From the NCBI RefSeq assembly GCF_036373705.1, contig NC_089867.1:16604001-16668000 (forward strand): a stretch of 64,000 nt of DNA. The letters run 5' to 3'. Of this stretch, positions 12,201 to 21,746 are shown one piece after another (within the stretch, counting starts at the first letter, position 1; every line of letters starts with the position of its first letter). A model generated the notes under the pieces. That model saw nothing but the letters and a program-made list of their open reading frames with translations, was not told the DNA's origin and did not search any database. The DNA is from Amia ocellicauda (Eukaryota; Chordata; Actinopteri; Amiiformes; Amiidae). The translations under genes were made by a program, and so were the position numbers.

Positions 12201-15200
12201 AAGATTGAGGAGGACATCAGGTACTTACCACTGGGGGGGTTGATGCATATGTAGGTTTTGAGCTGGTGAGTTCTTTGGCTCTGTGTATGTGCGTGTAGCC
12301 GTGTATATAGTAATAGGGAGAACTGTGTGTTTGTTGTGTGTTGAGTGTGTAGTTTGTATGTGTTGCTGTTGTGTGTGCATGTGTGAGTGTGTGTGCTGAG
12401 TTGTATTTCTCTGTGCCACAGGCAGCACAACATCGAGGAAAACATGACGATCGCGATGGAGGAGGCGCCTGAGAGCTTCGGCCAGGTGGTGATGCTCTAC
12501 ATCAACTGCAAGGTCAACGGGCACCCGGTCAAGGCCTTCGTGGACTCAGGTCTGTCTGGCGGTCGGGGTCTGTGTCTGTCTTGTCTGTGTATATGGTCTG
12601 TTTGCTTGTTATGTTTCTGTTGTAGGTTTGTCTGTCATCTGTCTGTTGTGCATTGTGAGTTTTGTTGATTTGTGTAACTGTGTATGTTGTGTTAATGTGT
12701 GTGACTGTGTGTTGTGTAGGTGCCCAGATGACCATCATGAGCCAGGCCTGTGCTGAGCGCTGCAACATCATGCGGCTGGTGGACCGGCGCTGGGCCGGCA
12801 TCGCCAAGGGCGTGGGCACACAGAAAATCATTGGGCGTGTGCACCTGGGTAGGGCTCCACCTCTCTCTCTCTCTCTCTCTTTACTTTTTAATGACCTTGA
12901 TTGAACGAAGACAAAATAAAAAGCACAAATGATGATAAAAATAAATGCATGAAGCGTTCTTCAGAGAAAACATCACCACATCCCTATCATTACTCGCCCC
13001 CCACCCAGGGGCGTTGCTAGACTTCAGGTTTTAGGGGGGCTTCAACCCGATCACCCGGGGCTGACAGTGATCTCTCCGGTAAGAGCGGGGGAGGTACTGA
13101 CGGTGATTACTCCGGTAGAAGTGGGGGGGAGGGGAGCTGATGGTGTTTTCTCTGTTTCTCTGGTAAGACCGGGGGGGGCTGACGTTTTTTTCGTATTATG
13201 TTTTCGCACGTCTGTATAAAATAATCGTGCAGAAATGCCATTATGGTAAATAATCGGAATTGGATCAGAAGACCAGGGGCTATTACTAAGAGACCTGGGG
13301 CTTAAGCCCCAGAAGCCCAGGCCCACGCCACTGCCCCCACCCCTCTAACCGTTAAGCATATAATATCCCAAAACCACAAACTATCAGACTTGCATTAAAG
13401 ACACAAAGGCCTGCAATACAACACCTACAGCAACTGCACCAACACACCTGAAATACTCCTCCAGACACACCACAACACCTAATCTCCCTAGAGCAGCCAA
13501 TGTGTGTGTGGAGGCACCGAAGAATAAAGAATGCTCTGAACTCTTAAGCGCCCTCTCCCTCTCTTACCCTCTCTCCCTCCTTCAGTTGGGCCAGTTGAGG
13601 TTATGGTCTTCCAGTTCAGTTTGGTGCAGTTAATGTGTTTGGATACAGGGTGGCACTGGCATCCTGCAGTCGCTGTGTTAATTTGGTCAGGGTCAGGGTC
13701 AGGGGTGAGAGGCAGGTCAGGGGTCAGGCAATGTGACGTTGTTGTGTCGGTTCAGCTCAGGTTCAGATCGAGGGTGACTTCCTGCCCTGCTCCTTCTCCA
13801 TCCTGGAGGACCAGCCAATGGACATGCTGCTGGGACTGGACATGCTCAAACGACACCAGGTGTGCATCTGTGTGTGTGCCTCTCTCTCTCTTTCCCTCTG
13901 TCTCTCTCTGTCTTCGTCTCTCTCTCTCTGTCCGCTCATGCCCTCTCTGTCCTCCCCCCGCAGTGCTCCATCGACCTGAAGAAGAACGTTCTGCTGATTG
14001 GCACCACAGGCTCAGAGACCCGCTTTCTGCCAGAGGCGGAGTTGCCAGAGTGTGCCAGGCTGGCCTACGGGCCAGGCCGTGAGGACACCCAGCCTGATGA
14101 GATTGCTGACCGTGAGCTGGCAGAAGCCCTGCAGAGATCTGTACAAGAGACAGGTACTGTGGGAGAGAGGGGTGAGGGAGGAGAAGATAGAGGGAAGGTG
14201 ATGGGGGGACAAAAGAAGAGAGGTGGAGGAGCAGTGCTGCAATTATCTGTATGGGACACAGGTACTGCAGGAGAGAGGGAGGAAAACAGAGGAGGGGGAG
14301 GTAGATAGAATGAAGGGTGGGAGAAGAGAAGGAGGGAGGAGGATCCAGGGTTGCTGTGCATGTAACATTTGTGTAATGGGCATGGTGTGGACACTCACTC
14401 ACTCACTCAAAGCCCTGCTGTGTTGTGAGCACAGGACCACGAGCTGAGCTCAGGGGGGGATGTGGGTTCCCATCCAAACCCAGAGGGGGGGGTTCTCTGA
14501 AGTGGTGTGAGTGTGTTGAGAGGAGTGTGTTCTGATGCCATAATTACTTGCCCTGTGTGTCCCAGCGCTGGGTCTTCATAATGATAACTGCTGTTTGTTT
14601 GGACATTTCGATGGATGGATGCATGGATGTGTTTTTTTTTTTTTTTTTTAAATCTAAATCTCTCAACTTGTTTGCAAACTGAAACTCTCCCCCACACCGC
14701 CCCCAGTATAGGGAGGAGCGGCGGCTGCATGTGTCGAGTGCTAACCGTGTGCTGTGCTGTGTGCTCTTGTCTTGTCTCCTAACCGCAGAAGGGGACCAGA
14801 AGCAGTGATGCATGCGCCCAGCTGAACGCTGGAGAGGGGCCCGGCCAGCAGGTACCCCACGGCTCTGTTGTCTGCCCTACCCGGGCTTAGTATAAAGGTG
14901 TTCTTTAACAGGAGGGCCAAGTGGCCCTGGGGGAAGGGGAGAGGGCAGTGAAGCCCCTGATGAAGACGTGGATTTGGGGCCTATTCTGCCCTGGTTTAAA
15001 GAATCTGTTTTTTGTTGGCGTTTGTTTCCCTTGGTGGTGAAACACAGTACATTGTCCCTGGGTGTCAGGAGTCTGTCAAGAGTTTGAGACTGGAGCCTCC
15101 TTGGTGATTGGTGATTTATTTATTTTTTTATTTATCTTTAACAAACAATAAAAACCACTAGGTTGACTAGGGTGCCCACCACCAGTCAGGCACCTTCTCC

Positions 15201-17589
15201 CCAGGTCCTCCCTGCCTAGGGTCCCAGAGAGTAGACCCTCTCGCTCCGCAGGATGTGCACAGTGCGGTCTACCCAGGTCTTTGCTGGCTGACTGACCCAC
15301 CCTGCTGAGGTGGGTGTTGACCCAGGTCGACCCACTTCCTCCCCGGGTGAGCTGCTCTCACTCTCTGACAACAGTTGGAAGTCAGGTTGCTGAAGAGTGG
15401 GTCAGAACCTGGGCTGTTGTGCTGAAGAGATTGCGTTGGGTTGTCAGTGTAGGTGGAGTACAGAGAAGCAGTGCAGAACACTGGTAAACTGGAGTGTGTT
15501 TTTGCTGTCTGAAGAAGTGAATCCCAGTCTGATGGTGGAGACGGCACAGTCCTGTGTGTGAGAAACCATCAGAGAAAATAAATGAATACAGATCTCCAAC
15601 TCCTTACTGTTAAAAGTCCTAATGATGATGATGACTTCACAGATGCCCTTACACTCACAGCTGTCACAAGCAAGCAAGAGAGTTGGTTCCTTGGCATGAA
15701 GTGGCCTTAATTGAGTTCTTCTGATATTTAATTTATTTTTGTTTATTAATAGTTAATTTTTTTGTTTTGCAGATATTGAAGATGGACAAACTACCTCACC
15801 AACATCCCCTCCATTCCCCCAGCCAGTCGCCCTCCCCAACAGCAGCAGCAGCAGCAGCAGCAGCAGGTCACTCCCCCCTGCTGCCCCCCCCCTCAGTCAA
15901 ACCCTGGACTGCTCGACCCCGACCCTGGCCTCCCTGCCTCCTGACTCTGCCCGCCCAGCCCAGGTGAGCCAGGACCTGTCTGAGGGGGGTTCTGAGCCTC
16001 TCTCTCCATCAGGCCGGGGGTGGGGACCGGAGAGCCCCCCGGGCCCAGGGCTATTAGTTTCCCAGGATCCCAATCCAGAATCTGATCAGAAGCCATCGGC
16101 TCCCCAGCTGACCTCGGCTCTGGGAGCGGAGGTGGCCTCTCCCTCTTCCTCCTCCTCCCCCAGTGTGTTGCCCCGGCCTTCCTCTCCAGACACCTCAGGG
16201 TTTGGCCCTGAACTCAGTCCAGCTGCGGGGGGGGCAGTCTGGTCGCCCCCCCCCCCCTCCGGTTTCCCACGAGATGCGCCCCACCCTCTATCCGCCATGG
16301 GCGCCCGTCTCCCAGAAGACGTTCAGCTCGCCGACAACAACACGCTGTCCAGCATGCAGGTGGACACCAGAGCAGGGGAGGAGGCAGAGGGAGAGGGAGA
16401 GTCCGAGCAGCATCCCTGTCCTCCAGGCGAGGCCGGGGGCGCAGAGGAGGCTGCAGGCGCTGAGAAGGTGCCAGGTTCACGGGAGAGGGAGGGAGACGTG
16501 GAGGGTCCTGGCACCACCCAGCATGACCCTGACCCTCGGCAGCATGACCCTGACCTTGAGCAGCACCTCCACCTTGACAGTGACCTTGACTTTGACCTGG
16601 GCACAGAGGGGGTGGGGAGAATAGCCCCTCAGTCCCTGGAAGAGAGTGCCTCCCTAGCCAGCTGCTTTGAGTGTACAGGGGGCAAGATGGGAATGGGGAG
16701 AGAGACACCCCCCTCTTCCTCCCCCTCCTCTTCTTCTGCCTCTGCTGGGCTCCCCCCCGCCTCAGACTATGCCATTGAGACCCTGCCCCCAGAGGAGCTG
16801 ATGGACACCACCCCTTCCCTTGCTGCTGCACTGCTGGAGCTGCATGAGCTCCTGGTGGCCAGTAGCCACCGTTCTGCAGTGCCCTCCCCCTCCCCGCCCC
16901 CTCCACCAACACCCCCCCCCAGGGGAGAGGATGAGCCATGGGGGATGCCCAGCTCTCAAATGCCAAGCCTAGGAGGAGAGGGAGGGGACACTGTCTTCAT
17001 TTCTCCACCTCTCCTTCCCTCTGTCTCTCTGCAGGGACTGGACAACACGGAGATGGAGAGAGAAAGAGAGATGGAGAGGGAGGTGGACAGGGAAGGAGAA
17101 ATGGAGATGGAGAGTGGAGGAGAGAGGGAAGGAGAGATGGAGGTGGACAGGGAAGGAGAGATGGAGATGGAAAGGGAACAAGTGACAGAAACAGAGAGGG
17201 AGAGAGAAGGAGAGAGTAGGAGAGTAGAGGAGATGGAAAGAGAGAGGGAGATGGAATCCCAGGAGCCACCCAGAGTTCCACCCCTGACCTCAGAGCACAA
17301 GGATCTTGGGGCCCCCTCGGGAGACACCGCTGCCCCGCCACCAGCCCCGTCTATTCCCCTGCACAGCCCAACCACGGTCTCTGACACAGAAGCCCTCCCT
17401 GTGTGCCACCCCCGCCCTTTTCCCCCTCCTGTCGTCCCCAATGAGGTCCGTCTCCCCGACAGCCTGCTCCACATCACTAGAGCCGGCTTCTCCCTGGCCG
17501 AGGCTGCCGAGGCTCTGGAGCGTTTTCACGGCAACGCTGAGCTGGCTCTGCTGGTCCTGCTGGCCAGGAAAATCACTGTCCCCTCCTAG
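9201..17589 (+). CDS. ddi2: DDI2, UBL-retroviral-protease-like aspartyl protease, with alternative 3' ends
   Basis: Ubiquitin-directed aspartyl protease of the Ddi1 family; vertebrate DDI2 cleaves NFE2L1 and handles ubiquitinated clients. Common exons: 9201-9338, 11125-11251, 11685-11951, 12094-12220, 12422-12549, 12720-12848, 13756-13859, 13964-14153. An N-terminal ubiquitin-like domain (about residues 1-76) is followed by a Pro/Ser-rich linker, a helical domain ([19 protein letters not shown]) and the protease domain with active-site D261 in FVDSGAQMT. A ubiquitin-interacting-type helix follows ([15 protein letters not shown], about 385-399). Exon 8 ends in phase 1 and two acceptors fit. 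The short one (14789-14808) gives EGDQKQ then stop, 409 residues, like human DDI2. The other (15773-17589) adds 605 residues with a C-terminal UBA domain, giving 1008. Intron 6 contains a hAT-like MITE. Confidence 0.93.
10797..10832 (-). repeat. Fish SINE tail motif
   Basis: On the minus strand the segment reads TTAGCAGACGCCTTTATGCA and then AGCCGACTTC. This is close to the tail that ends in TTATCCAAAGCGACTTACA in several abundant fish SINEs. Only the tail is recognisable; it lies in DDI2 intron 1. A related tail occurs at 40266-40295. Confidence 0.5.
11640..11660 (+). repeat. Poly-C run in a splice acceptor
   Basis: A 21-base C homopolymer 24 bp upstream of the DDI2 exon 3 acceptor (AG at 11683-11684), serving as part of its pyrimidine tract. 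Its length may be unreliable in assemblies. Confidence 0.8.
13006..13333. mobile_element. hAT-like non-autonomous element (MITE) with 8-bp target duplication
   Basis: A 328-bp element in DDI2 intron 6. The ends are CAGGGGCGTTGC on the left and, read inward from the right, CAGTGGCGTGGG: imperfect terminal inverted repeats of the CAG(G/T)GGCGT type seen in hAT transposons. Both sides carry an identical 8-bp duplication, CCCCCACC (12998-13005 and 13334-13341), the size hAT elements make. The interior has degenerate tandem units around TGACGGTGATTACTCCGGTA (about 13060-13190) and a GGGGCTTAAGCCCC palindrome near the right end. It encodes nothing. Confidence 0.82.
14789..14808 (+). CDS. ddi2: DDI2 short-isoform terminal coding exon
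   Basis: After acceptor ...AACCGCAG the phase-1 exon adds EGDQKQ and a TGA (14806-14808), matching in position and character the short charged tail of mammalian DDI2. An AATAAA at 15147-15152 could end this transcript. The exon is short, so the call rests on acceptor, phase and similarity of the tail. Confidence 0.6.
15147..15152 (+). promoter_or_regulatory. Candidate polyadenylation signal of short DDI2 transcript
   Basis: AATAAA in ACAAACAATAAAAACC, about 340 bp after the short-isoform stop codon and before the alternative UBA exon. Its use would separate the short DDI2 transcript from the long one. Confidence 0.4.
15773..17589 (+). CDS. rsc1a1: Alternative 3' exon of DDI2 encoding an RSC1A1-like extension with a C-terminal UBA domain
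   Basis: A T-rich tract and acceptor ending TTTTGCAG (15765-15772) opens an exon that is in phase with DDI2 exon 8 and has no stop for 605 codons until TAG at 17587-17589. The first part is low-complexity: poly-Ser from an AGC repeat at 15841-15864, then Pro/Ser/Asp/Glu-rich sequence and a Glu/Arg/Met-rich repeat at 17049-17260. The last 45 residues ([21 protein letters not shown], then [16 protein letters not shown]) form a three-helix UBA domain. Human RSC1A1, which ends in the same UBA, is encoded within the DDI2 3' exon. RSC1A1 is described as a regulator of SGLT1 and organic cation transporters. The first in-frame ATG (16297) is well inside, so splicing from DDI2 explains the frame better than an independent gene, though an RSC1A1-type internal start is not excluded. 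Confidence 0.75.
17049..17260 (+). repeat. GAGATGGA-type repeat inside coding sequence
   Basis: Purine-only degenerate tandem repeat within the long DDI2/RSC1A1 exon, encoding Met/Glu/Arg/Asp-rich units such as MERERE and [15 protein letters not shown]. It is likely length-variable between individuals and is predicted to be disordered or single-alpha-helix-like. Confidence 0.75.
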
Positions 17590-20529
17590 CCCACCCTGGC
17601 CCTTCAGTTTGACCCCAGTGTGTTCATCTCTGTCGCCAAAACAGAACAAGATCTATACAGGGCGATTCTTTAAATCATGTGTGGTTTTATTCATCAGATC
17701 ATTTCAGTTTGCTCGTGATTATTTCTGTAACAGCCCTACAGCCTCTCTGAAGCAAGACTAGAAATCAGCGCCAGGTTGCTCCTCAGGGCGCTGCGCTCCC
17801 CTCTTGTCCACACCACCAGCACTTCGGAGGGGTATTCGGTCTCCACAGTGCCAGCTGCAGCTGCAGAGGGTCGCTGTGGGACTGGGCGTCACGTCACTTC
17901 GCAGACAGGGTGACGCACCGTGCACGTGTCCCAGGCATGCCGGGGCTGCCGGTCCATACGGAGTGAGCTGTGCAATGATTGCTGTTGTTGAGCGAGGAGC
18001 TGAAATGGTCTTGTGAGTAAAAAAAAATAATTTTAAAGAATTGCCTTTTGAGCTCCCAGTGTACCCAGCCCTCTGTATGTTATGTAGATGTCCCTCTGGG
18101 CTGGCAAGGGTTAATCCCCCCACCACCCCTAACAGCAAAGTGCCACATTAACCTGGGTGCGCTGACACCAGTGCAGCGCTCCCCTGAGCTCTCCACACTC
18201 TCCCTATAGGAGAGCACCCATACTCTTCTGGTTAATTATCATAATTAATATGTTTATTAATCTTTTATTTTTATTTTTAGTCTTTACTGCTGGAGTGCCC
18301 AAATTTCAAGATCAGCGGCAAATAATTTCCCAATTTATTTAACAATCGCTGTCCTCCAAAATAGCTGACAGACAGCACCCCCCATCCCAATTTGGATCAC
18401 CCCCCATGCTCGGTGACACAATTAACTGGATTAGCTAGACACCCTCTCCCCCCGGGCCGCAGCGCTGTATGTCTGGGTACGGTCAGCAAGTCTGCGGGAG
18501 GTCCTGTCTCACTTACTGTCGCCTGAAGGGGAGCTGTGCTGCTTATGGAGATATTGAGTGCTCCAGCAAGACCCCAGACTCCACCGCACCAACACTGCCT
18601 GACTACCTAAGCCCCCCACCCATCAACCCCTCCCCCCATGCCCAGGTAAACCATTTGAGGCCTATAATTTTGAAAAGCCAAACTGCAATGGTGTTTCTGC
18701 GAGGGCAGTGTGCAGGCAGGCAGTCCAGTCAGAAGACTTGAAGGAAAGTGAAACGCAAACTTTCAGCCTCCCTGTCCCCTTAATACAAGCCTGAGATTCG
18801 GCCAGCCAGTCCTGCACAGGCTGTGACCCTGTGCCAAGCAGCCGAGTGCTGTGAAAGTGTGCTTTGGCTCCTCTGGCTCCACTGGAAGAGCGCCAGTGCT
18901 GAGCAGCCCACAGGGTTCTCTGGCACGGATGTTTATTTGTTTTTAACAGGTTACTGATTTACAACAAGAACGTGCTTCAGATAATTTAGCCAATTGGTCA
19001 GCAGAGACTCATATCAACCATCTAATCTGGCCCCCCCACCAAAAAAAAACACAAACACAAAAAAGTGTATACATACTAGTCAAGAAAAACGGGGGCCGGA
19101 TTGGGTTAATTATTTCTGTGCTGCACAGGATACAAGGAGCAGCTGCACCTGGTTTTTGCAGGATAGACTCAAGAAGAGGACAAGGGGCAGAGAACCAGAG
19201 AAGTGACAAGGCCAGGTGCTGAGGGGCTCTTTGGGTGGGAGCAGGTCGCACTGGGGGGGACAAGAGGGCTCGCTCTCTCCCCAGCAGGCTGTAGGTAAAT
19301 CATGTTCAGTTCAGCCAGGATAATACCTCAAATTCATTTTTTTTCTTCAGTATCTGTCGCAGTTTTAAAGTTCCCCCCATCCCCTCCCCAACCTTTAACT
19401 GTTCAATTACTACATTTTACCTGCTGTCCAGCGTCTTCATTTCCACTCATGTATCAGTCATCTGTTTTTAGTCATCAGTTGTTTTTTGGTTTCTTTGTTT
19501 TTTCCAAAATGTTTTTTTTTCTTCTTTTTAAACAAATTGGTTCTGTACCAACTTCATTCAGGCCATTTTAAATCCTCAGTCTGATCTTGTATACAGGATT
19601 AAAAAAAATAAAAAATAATGAAATAAATAAAATTGGTTCTTTATATTTTATCTCCTGGTACTGTGCTTTGTTGGGGTTCAGTAGGAGGGTGAGATGGGGC
19701 TGAGGTGCCTACTGACTGATGAAAGATTTAAAACTGGTGCCCAAATCTCCTGGGAGAAGGGAAGGGTGAGTCAGTAACTGAAACATAACACAGTCTGAGT
19801 TTGTGTCTGAATCTCCAGCGGACTTGCTGCCCACAGTGTTCCTCTGATGTCTTGTGGTTTTTTCAGTGGTGCTGGTGGTGCCTCTGTCGACACGCATCAG
19901 ATGCAGTCAGTTGTGGGCGTGTGTCTCCAGCGCGATGCGTGGCCTGAGACCGCTCCACCGCAGTCCATTCAGTTGTGCAGCACAGCATAACACTCCTCCC
20001 ACTCCCAGACAGGCATGGGGTGGATCATCTAGGTTTTAGATAATGTGCATAAATGCATTCCCACAACCTGTGAAACTGTGTAGAGTGCTGCACTTCTGCA
20101 CAGAGAGGAAGGGAATCCCTGGGGGAGCAGTCAACGAGAGAGACACAGAGGGGGGGAATCCTAATGAGGTCTGTTGTGAAAGCACTCTGCAGCTCTGCAT
20201 GAGAGAGTGTTTGGTAAGCATTAGGTAATAAATCAAAGCGGGGGGAGGGGTCTTTCTGGGAAACCACCCGTCATTTTTTTTTTTTAAATCGTATTGCCCA
20301 TGCAAGGACTGAATCATCTTCGGTGGAGGATGAGCTGAGTGCACTTCAGACACCAGGCGTTGGTGCTTGTGTGAAAAGTAAACCTTGTGTTAAAAGAATG
20401 AATTTGCATAAGTCCTAAATATTGCAGCCCAGAGAGGAGACGCCTGACATTATAACCACCTGTATTGCTCTCAGTGCCAGATTTAGACATAAACTAAGCT
20501 ACAGCTCGCATGTTATAAGGGCCTCAAAA
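17590..20529. other. DDI2/RSC1A1 3' UTR and intergenic sequence
   Basis: No further gene can be supported. AATAAA motifs near 19622-19627, next to an A-rich stretch, are candidates for the end of the long DDI2 transcript. The region is otherwise unique-looking sequence with T-rich (19330-19560) and A-rich patches; short open frames on both strands show no recognisable domain. Confidence 0.45.
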
Positions 20530-20531
20530 TA

Positions 20532-21744
20532 CACTCACCTAAAGGATTATTAGGAACACCTGTTCAATTTCTCATTAATGCAATTATCTAACCAACCAAT
20601 CACATGGCAGTTGCTTCAATGCATTTAGGGGTGTGGTCCTGGTCAAGACAATCTCCTGAACTCCAAACTGAATGGGAAAGAAAGGTGATTTAAGCAATTT
20701 TGAGCGTGGCATGGTTGTTGGTGCCAGACGGGGCGGTCTGAGTATTTCACAATCTGCTCAGTTACTGGGATTTTCACGCACAACCATTTCTAGGGTTTAC
20801 AAAGAATGGTGTGAAAAGGGAAAAACATCCAGTATGCGGCAGTCCTGTGGGCGAAAATGCCTTGTTGATGCTAGAGGTCAGAGGAGAATGGGCCGACTGA
20901 TTCAAGCTGATAGAAGAGCAACTTTGACTGAAATAACCACTCGTTACAACCGAGGTATGCAGCAAAGCATTTGTGAAGCCACAACACGTACAACCTTGAG
21001 GCGGATGGGCTACAACAGCAGAAGACCCCACCGGGTACCACTCATCTCCACTACAAATAGGAAAAAGAGGCTACAATTTGCACAAGCTCACCAAAATTGG
21101 ACAGTTGAAGACTGGAAAAATGTTGCCTGGTCTGATGAGTCTCGATTTCTGTTGAGACATTCAGATGGTAGAGTCAGAATTTGGCGTAAACAGAATGAGA
21201 ACATGGATCCATCATGCCTTGTTACCACTGTGCAGGCTGGTGGTGGTGGTGTAATGGTGTGGGGGATGTTTTCTTGGCACACTTTAGGCCCCTTAGTGCC
21301 AATTGGGCATCGTTTAAATGCCACGGCCTACCTGAGCATTGTTTCTGACCATGTCCATCCCTTTATGACCACCATGTACCCATCCTCTGATGGCTACTTC
21401 CAGCAGGATAATGCACCATGTCACAAAGGTCGAATCATTTCAAATTGGTTTCTTGAACATGACAATGAGTTCACTGTACTAAACTGGCCCCCACAGTCAC
21501 CAGATCTCAACCCAATAGAGCATCTTTGGGATGTGGTGGAACGGGAGCTTCGTGCCCTGGATGTGCATCCCACAAATCTCCATCAACTGCAAGATGCTAT
21601 CCTATCAATATGGGCCAACATTTCTAAAGAATGCTTTCAGCACCTTGTTGAATCAGTGCCACGTAGAATTAAGGCAGTTCTGAAGGCGAAAGGGGGTCAA
21701 ACACAGTATTAGTATGGTGTTCCTAATAATCCTTTAGGTGTGTG
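20532..21744 (+). mobile_element. Intact DD36E Tc1/mariner (Incomer-type) transposon, copy 2
   Basis: Second full-length copy, 1213 bp, with TA on both sides (20530-20531, 21745-21746). The left end equals that of copy 1; the right end differs by one base (GGTGTGTG instead of GGTGAGTG). It is 8 bp shorter than copy 1 because only one of two adjacent TGAATG units remains just before the transposase start. Same orientation as copy 1 and as the host genes. Confidence 0.95.
20672..21712 (+). CDS. DD36E (Incomer-type) transposase, copy 2
   Basis: Uninterrupted 346-residue transposase with the same helix-turn-helix N-terminus and DDE triad (D155, D246, E283; 36 residues between the last two). It differs from copy 1 at four residues: A21G, G189A, C272W and M329V. 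Trp272 is the residue usual in this family before [11 protein letters not shown], and there is no upstream out-of-frame ATG. Of the two, this looks the more likely to be functional, although its right terminal repeat carries one change. Confidence 0.94.
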   Translation: MGKKGDLSNFERGMVVGARRGGLSISQSAQLLGFSRTTISRVYKEWCEKGKTSSMRQSCGRKCLVDARGQRRMGRLIQADRRATLTEITTRYNRGMQQSICEATTRTTLRRMGYNSRRPHRVPLISTTNRKKRLQFAQAHQNWTVEDWKNVAWSDESRFLLRHSDGRVRIWRKQNENMDPSCLVTTVQAGGGGVMVWGMFSWHTLGPLVPIGHRLNATAYLSIVSDHVHPFMTTMYPSSDGYFQQDNAPCHKGRIISNWFLEHDNEFTVLNWPPQSPDLNPIEHLWDVVERELRALDVHPTNLHQLQDAILSIWANISKECFQHLVESVPRRIKAVLKAKGGQTQY

Positions 21745-21746
21745 TA

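Noticed and set aside
13752-14402. 216-residue frame on the minus strand
   Set aside because: Overlaps DDI2 exons 7-8 and their intron antisense; no family resemblance and no splice logic.
16214-16966. 250-residue open frame on the minus strand
   Set aside because: It is the shadow of the long DDI2/RSC1A1 exon; low-complexity Pro/Gly/Arg composition and no domain.
16956-17477. 173-residue Ser/Leu-rich frame on the minus strand
   Set aside because: Reverse reading of the purine tandem repeat in the coding exon.
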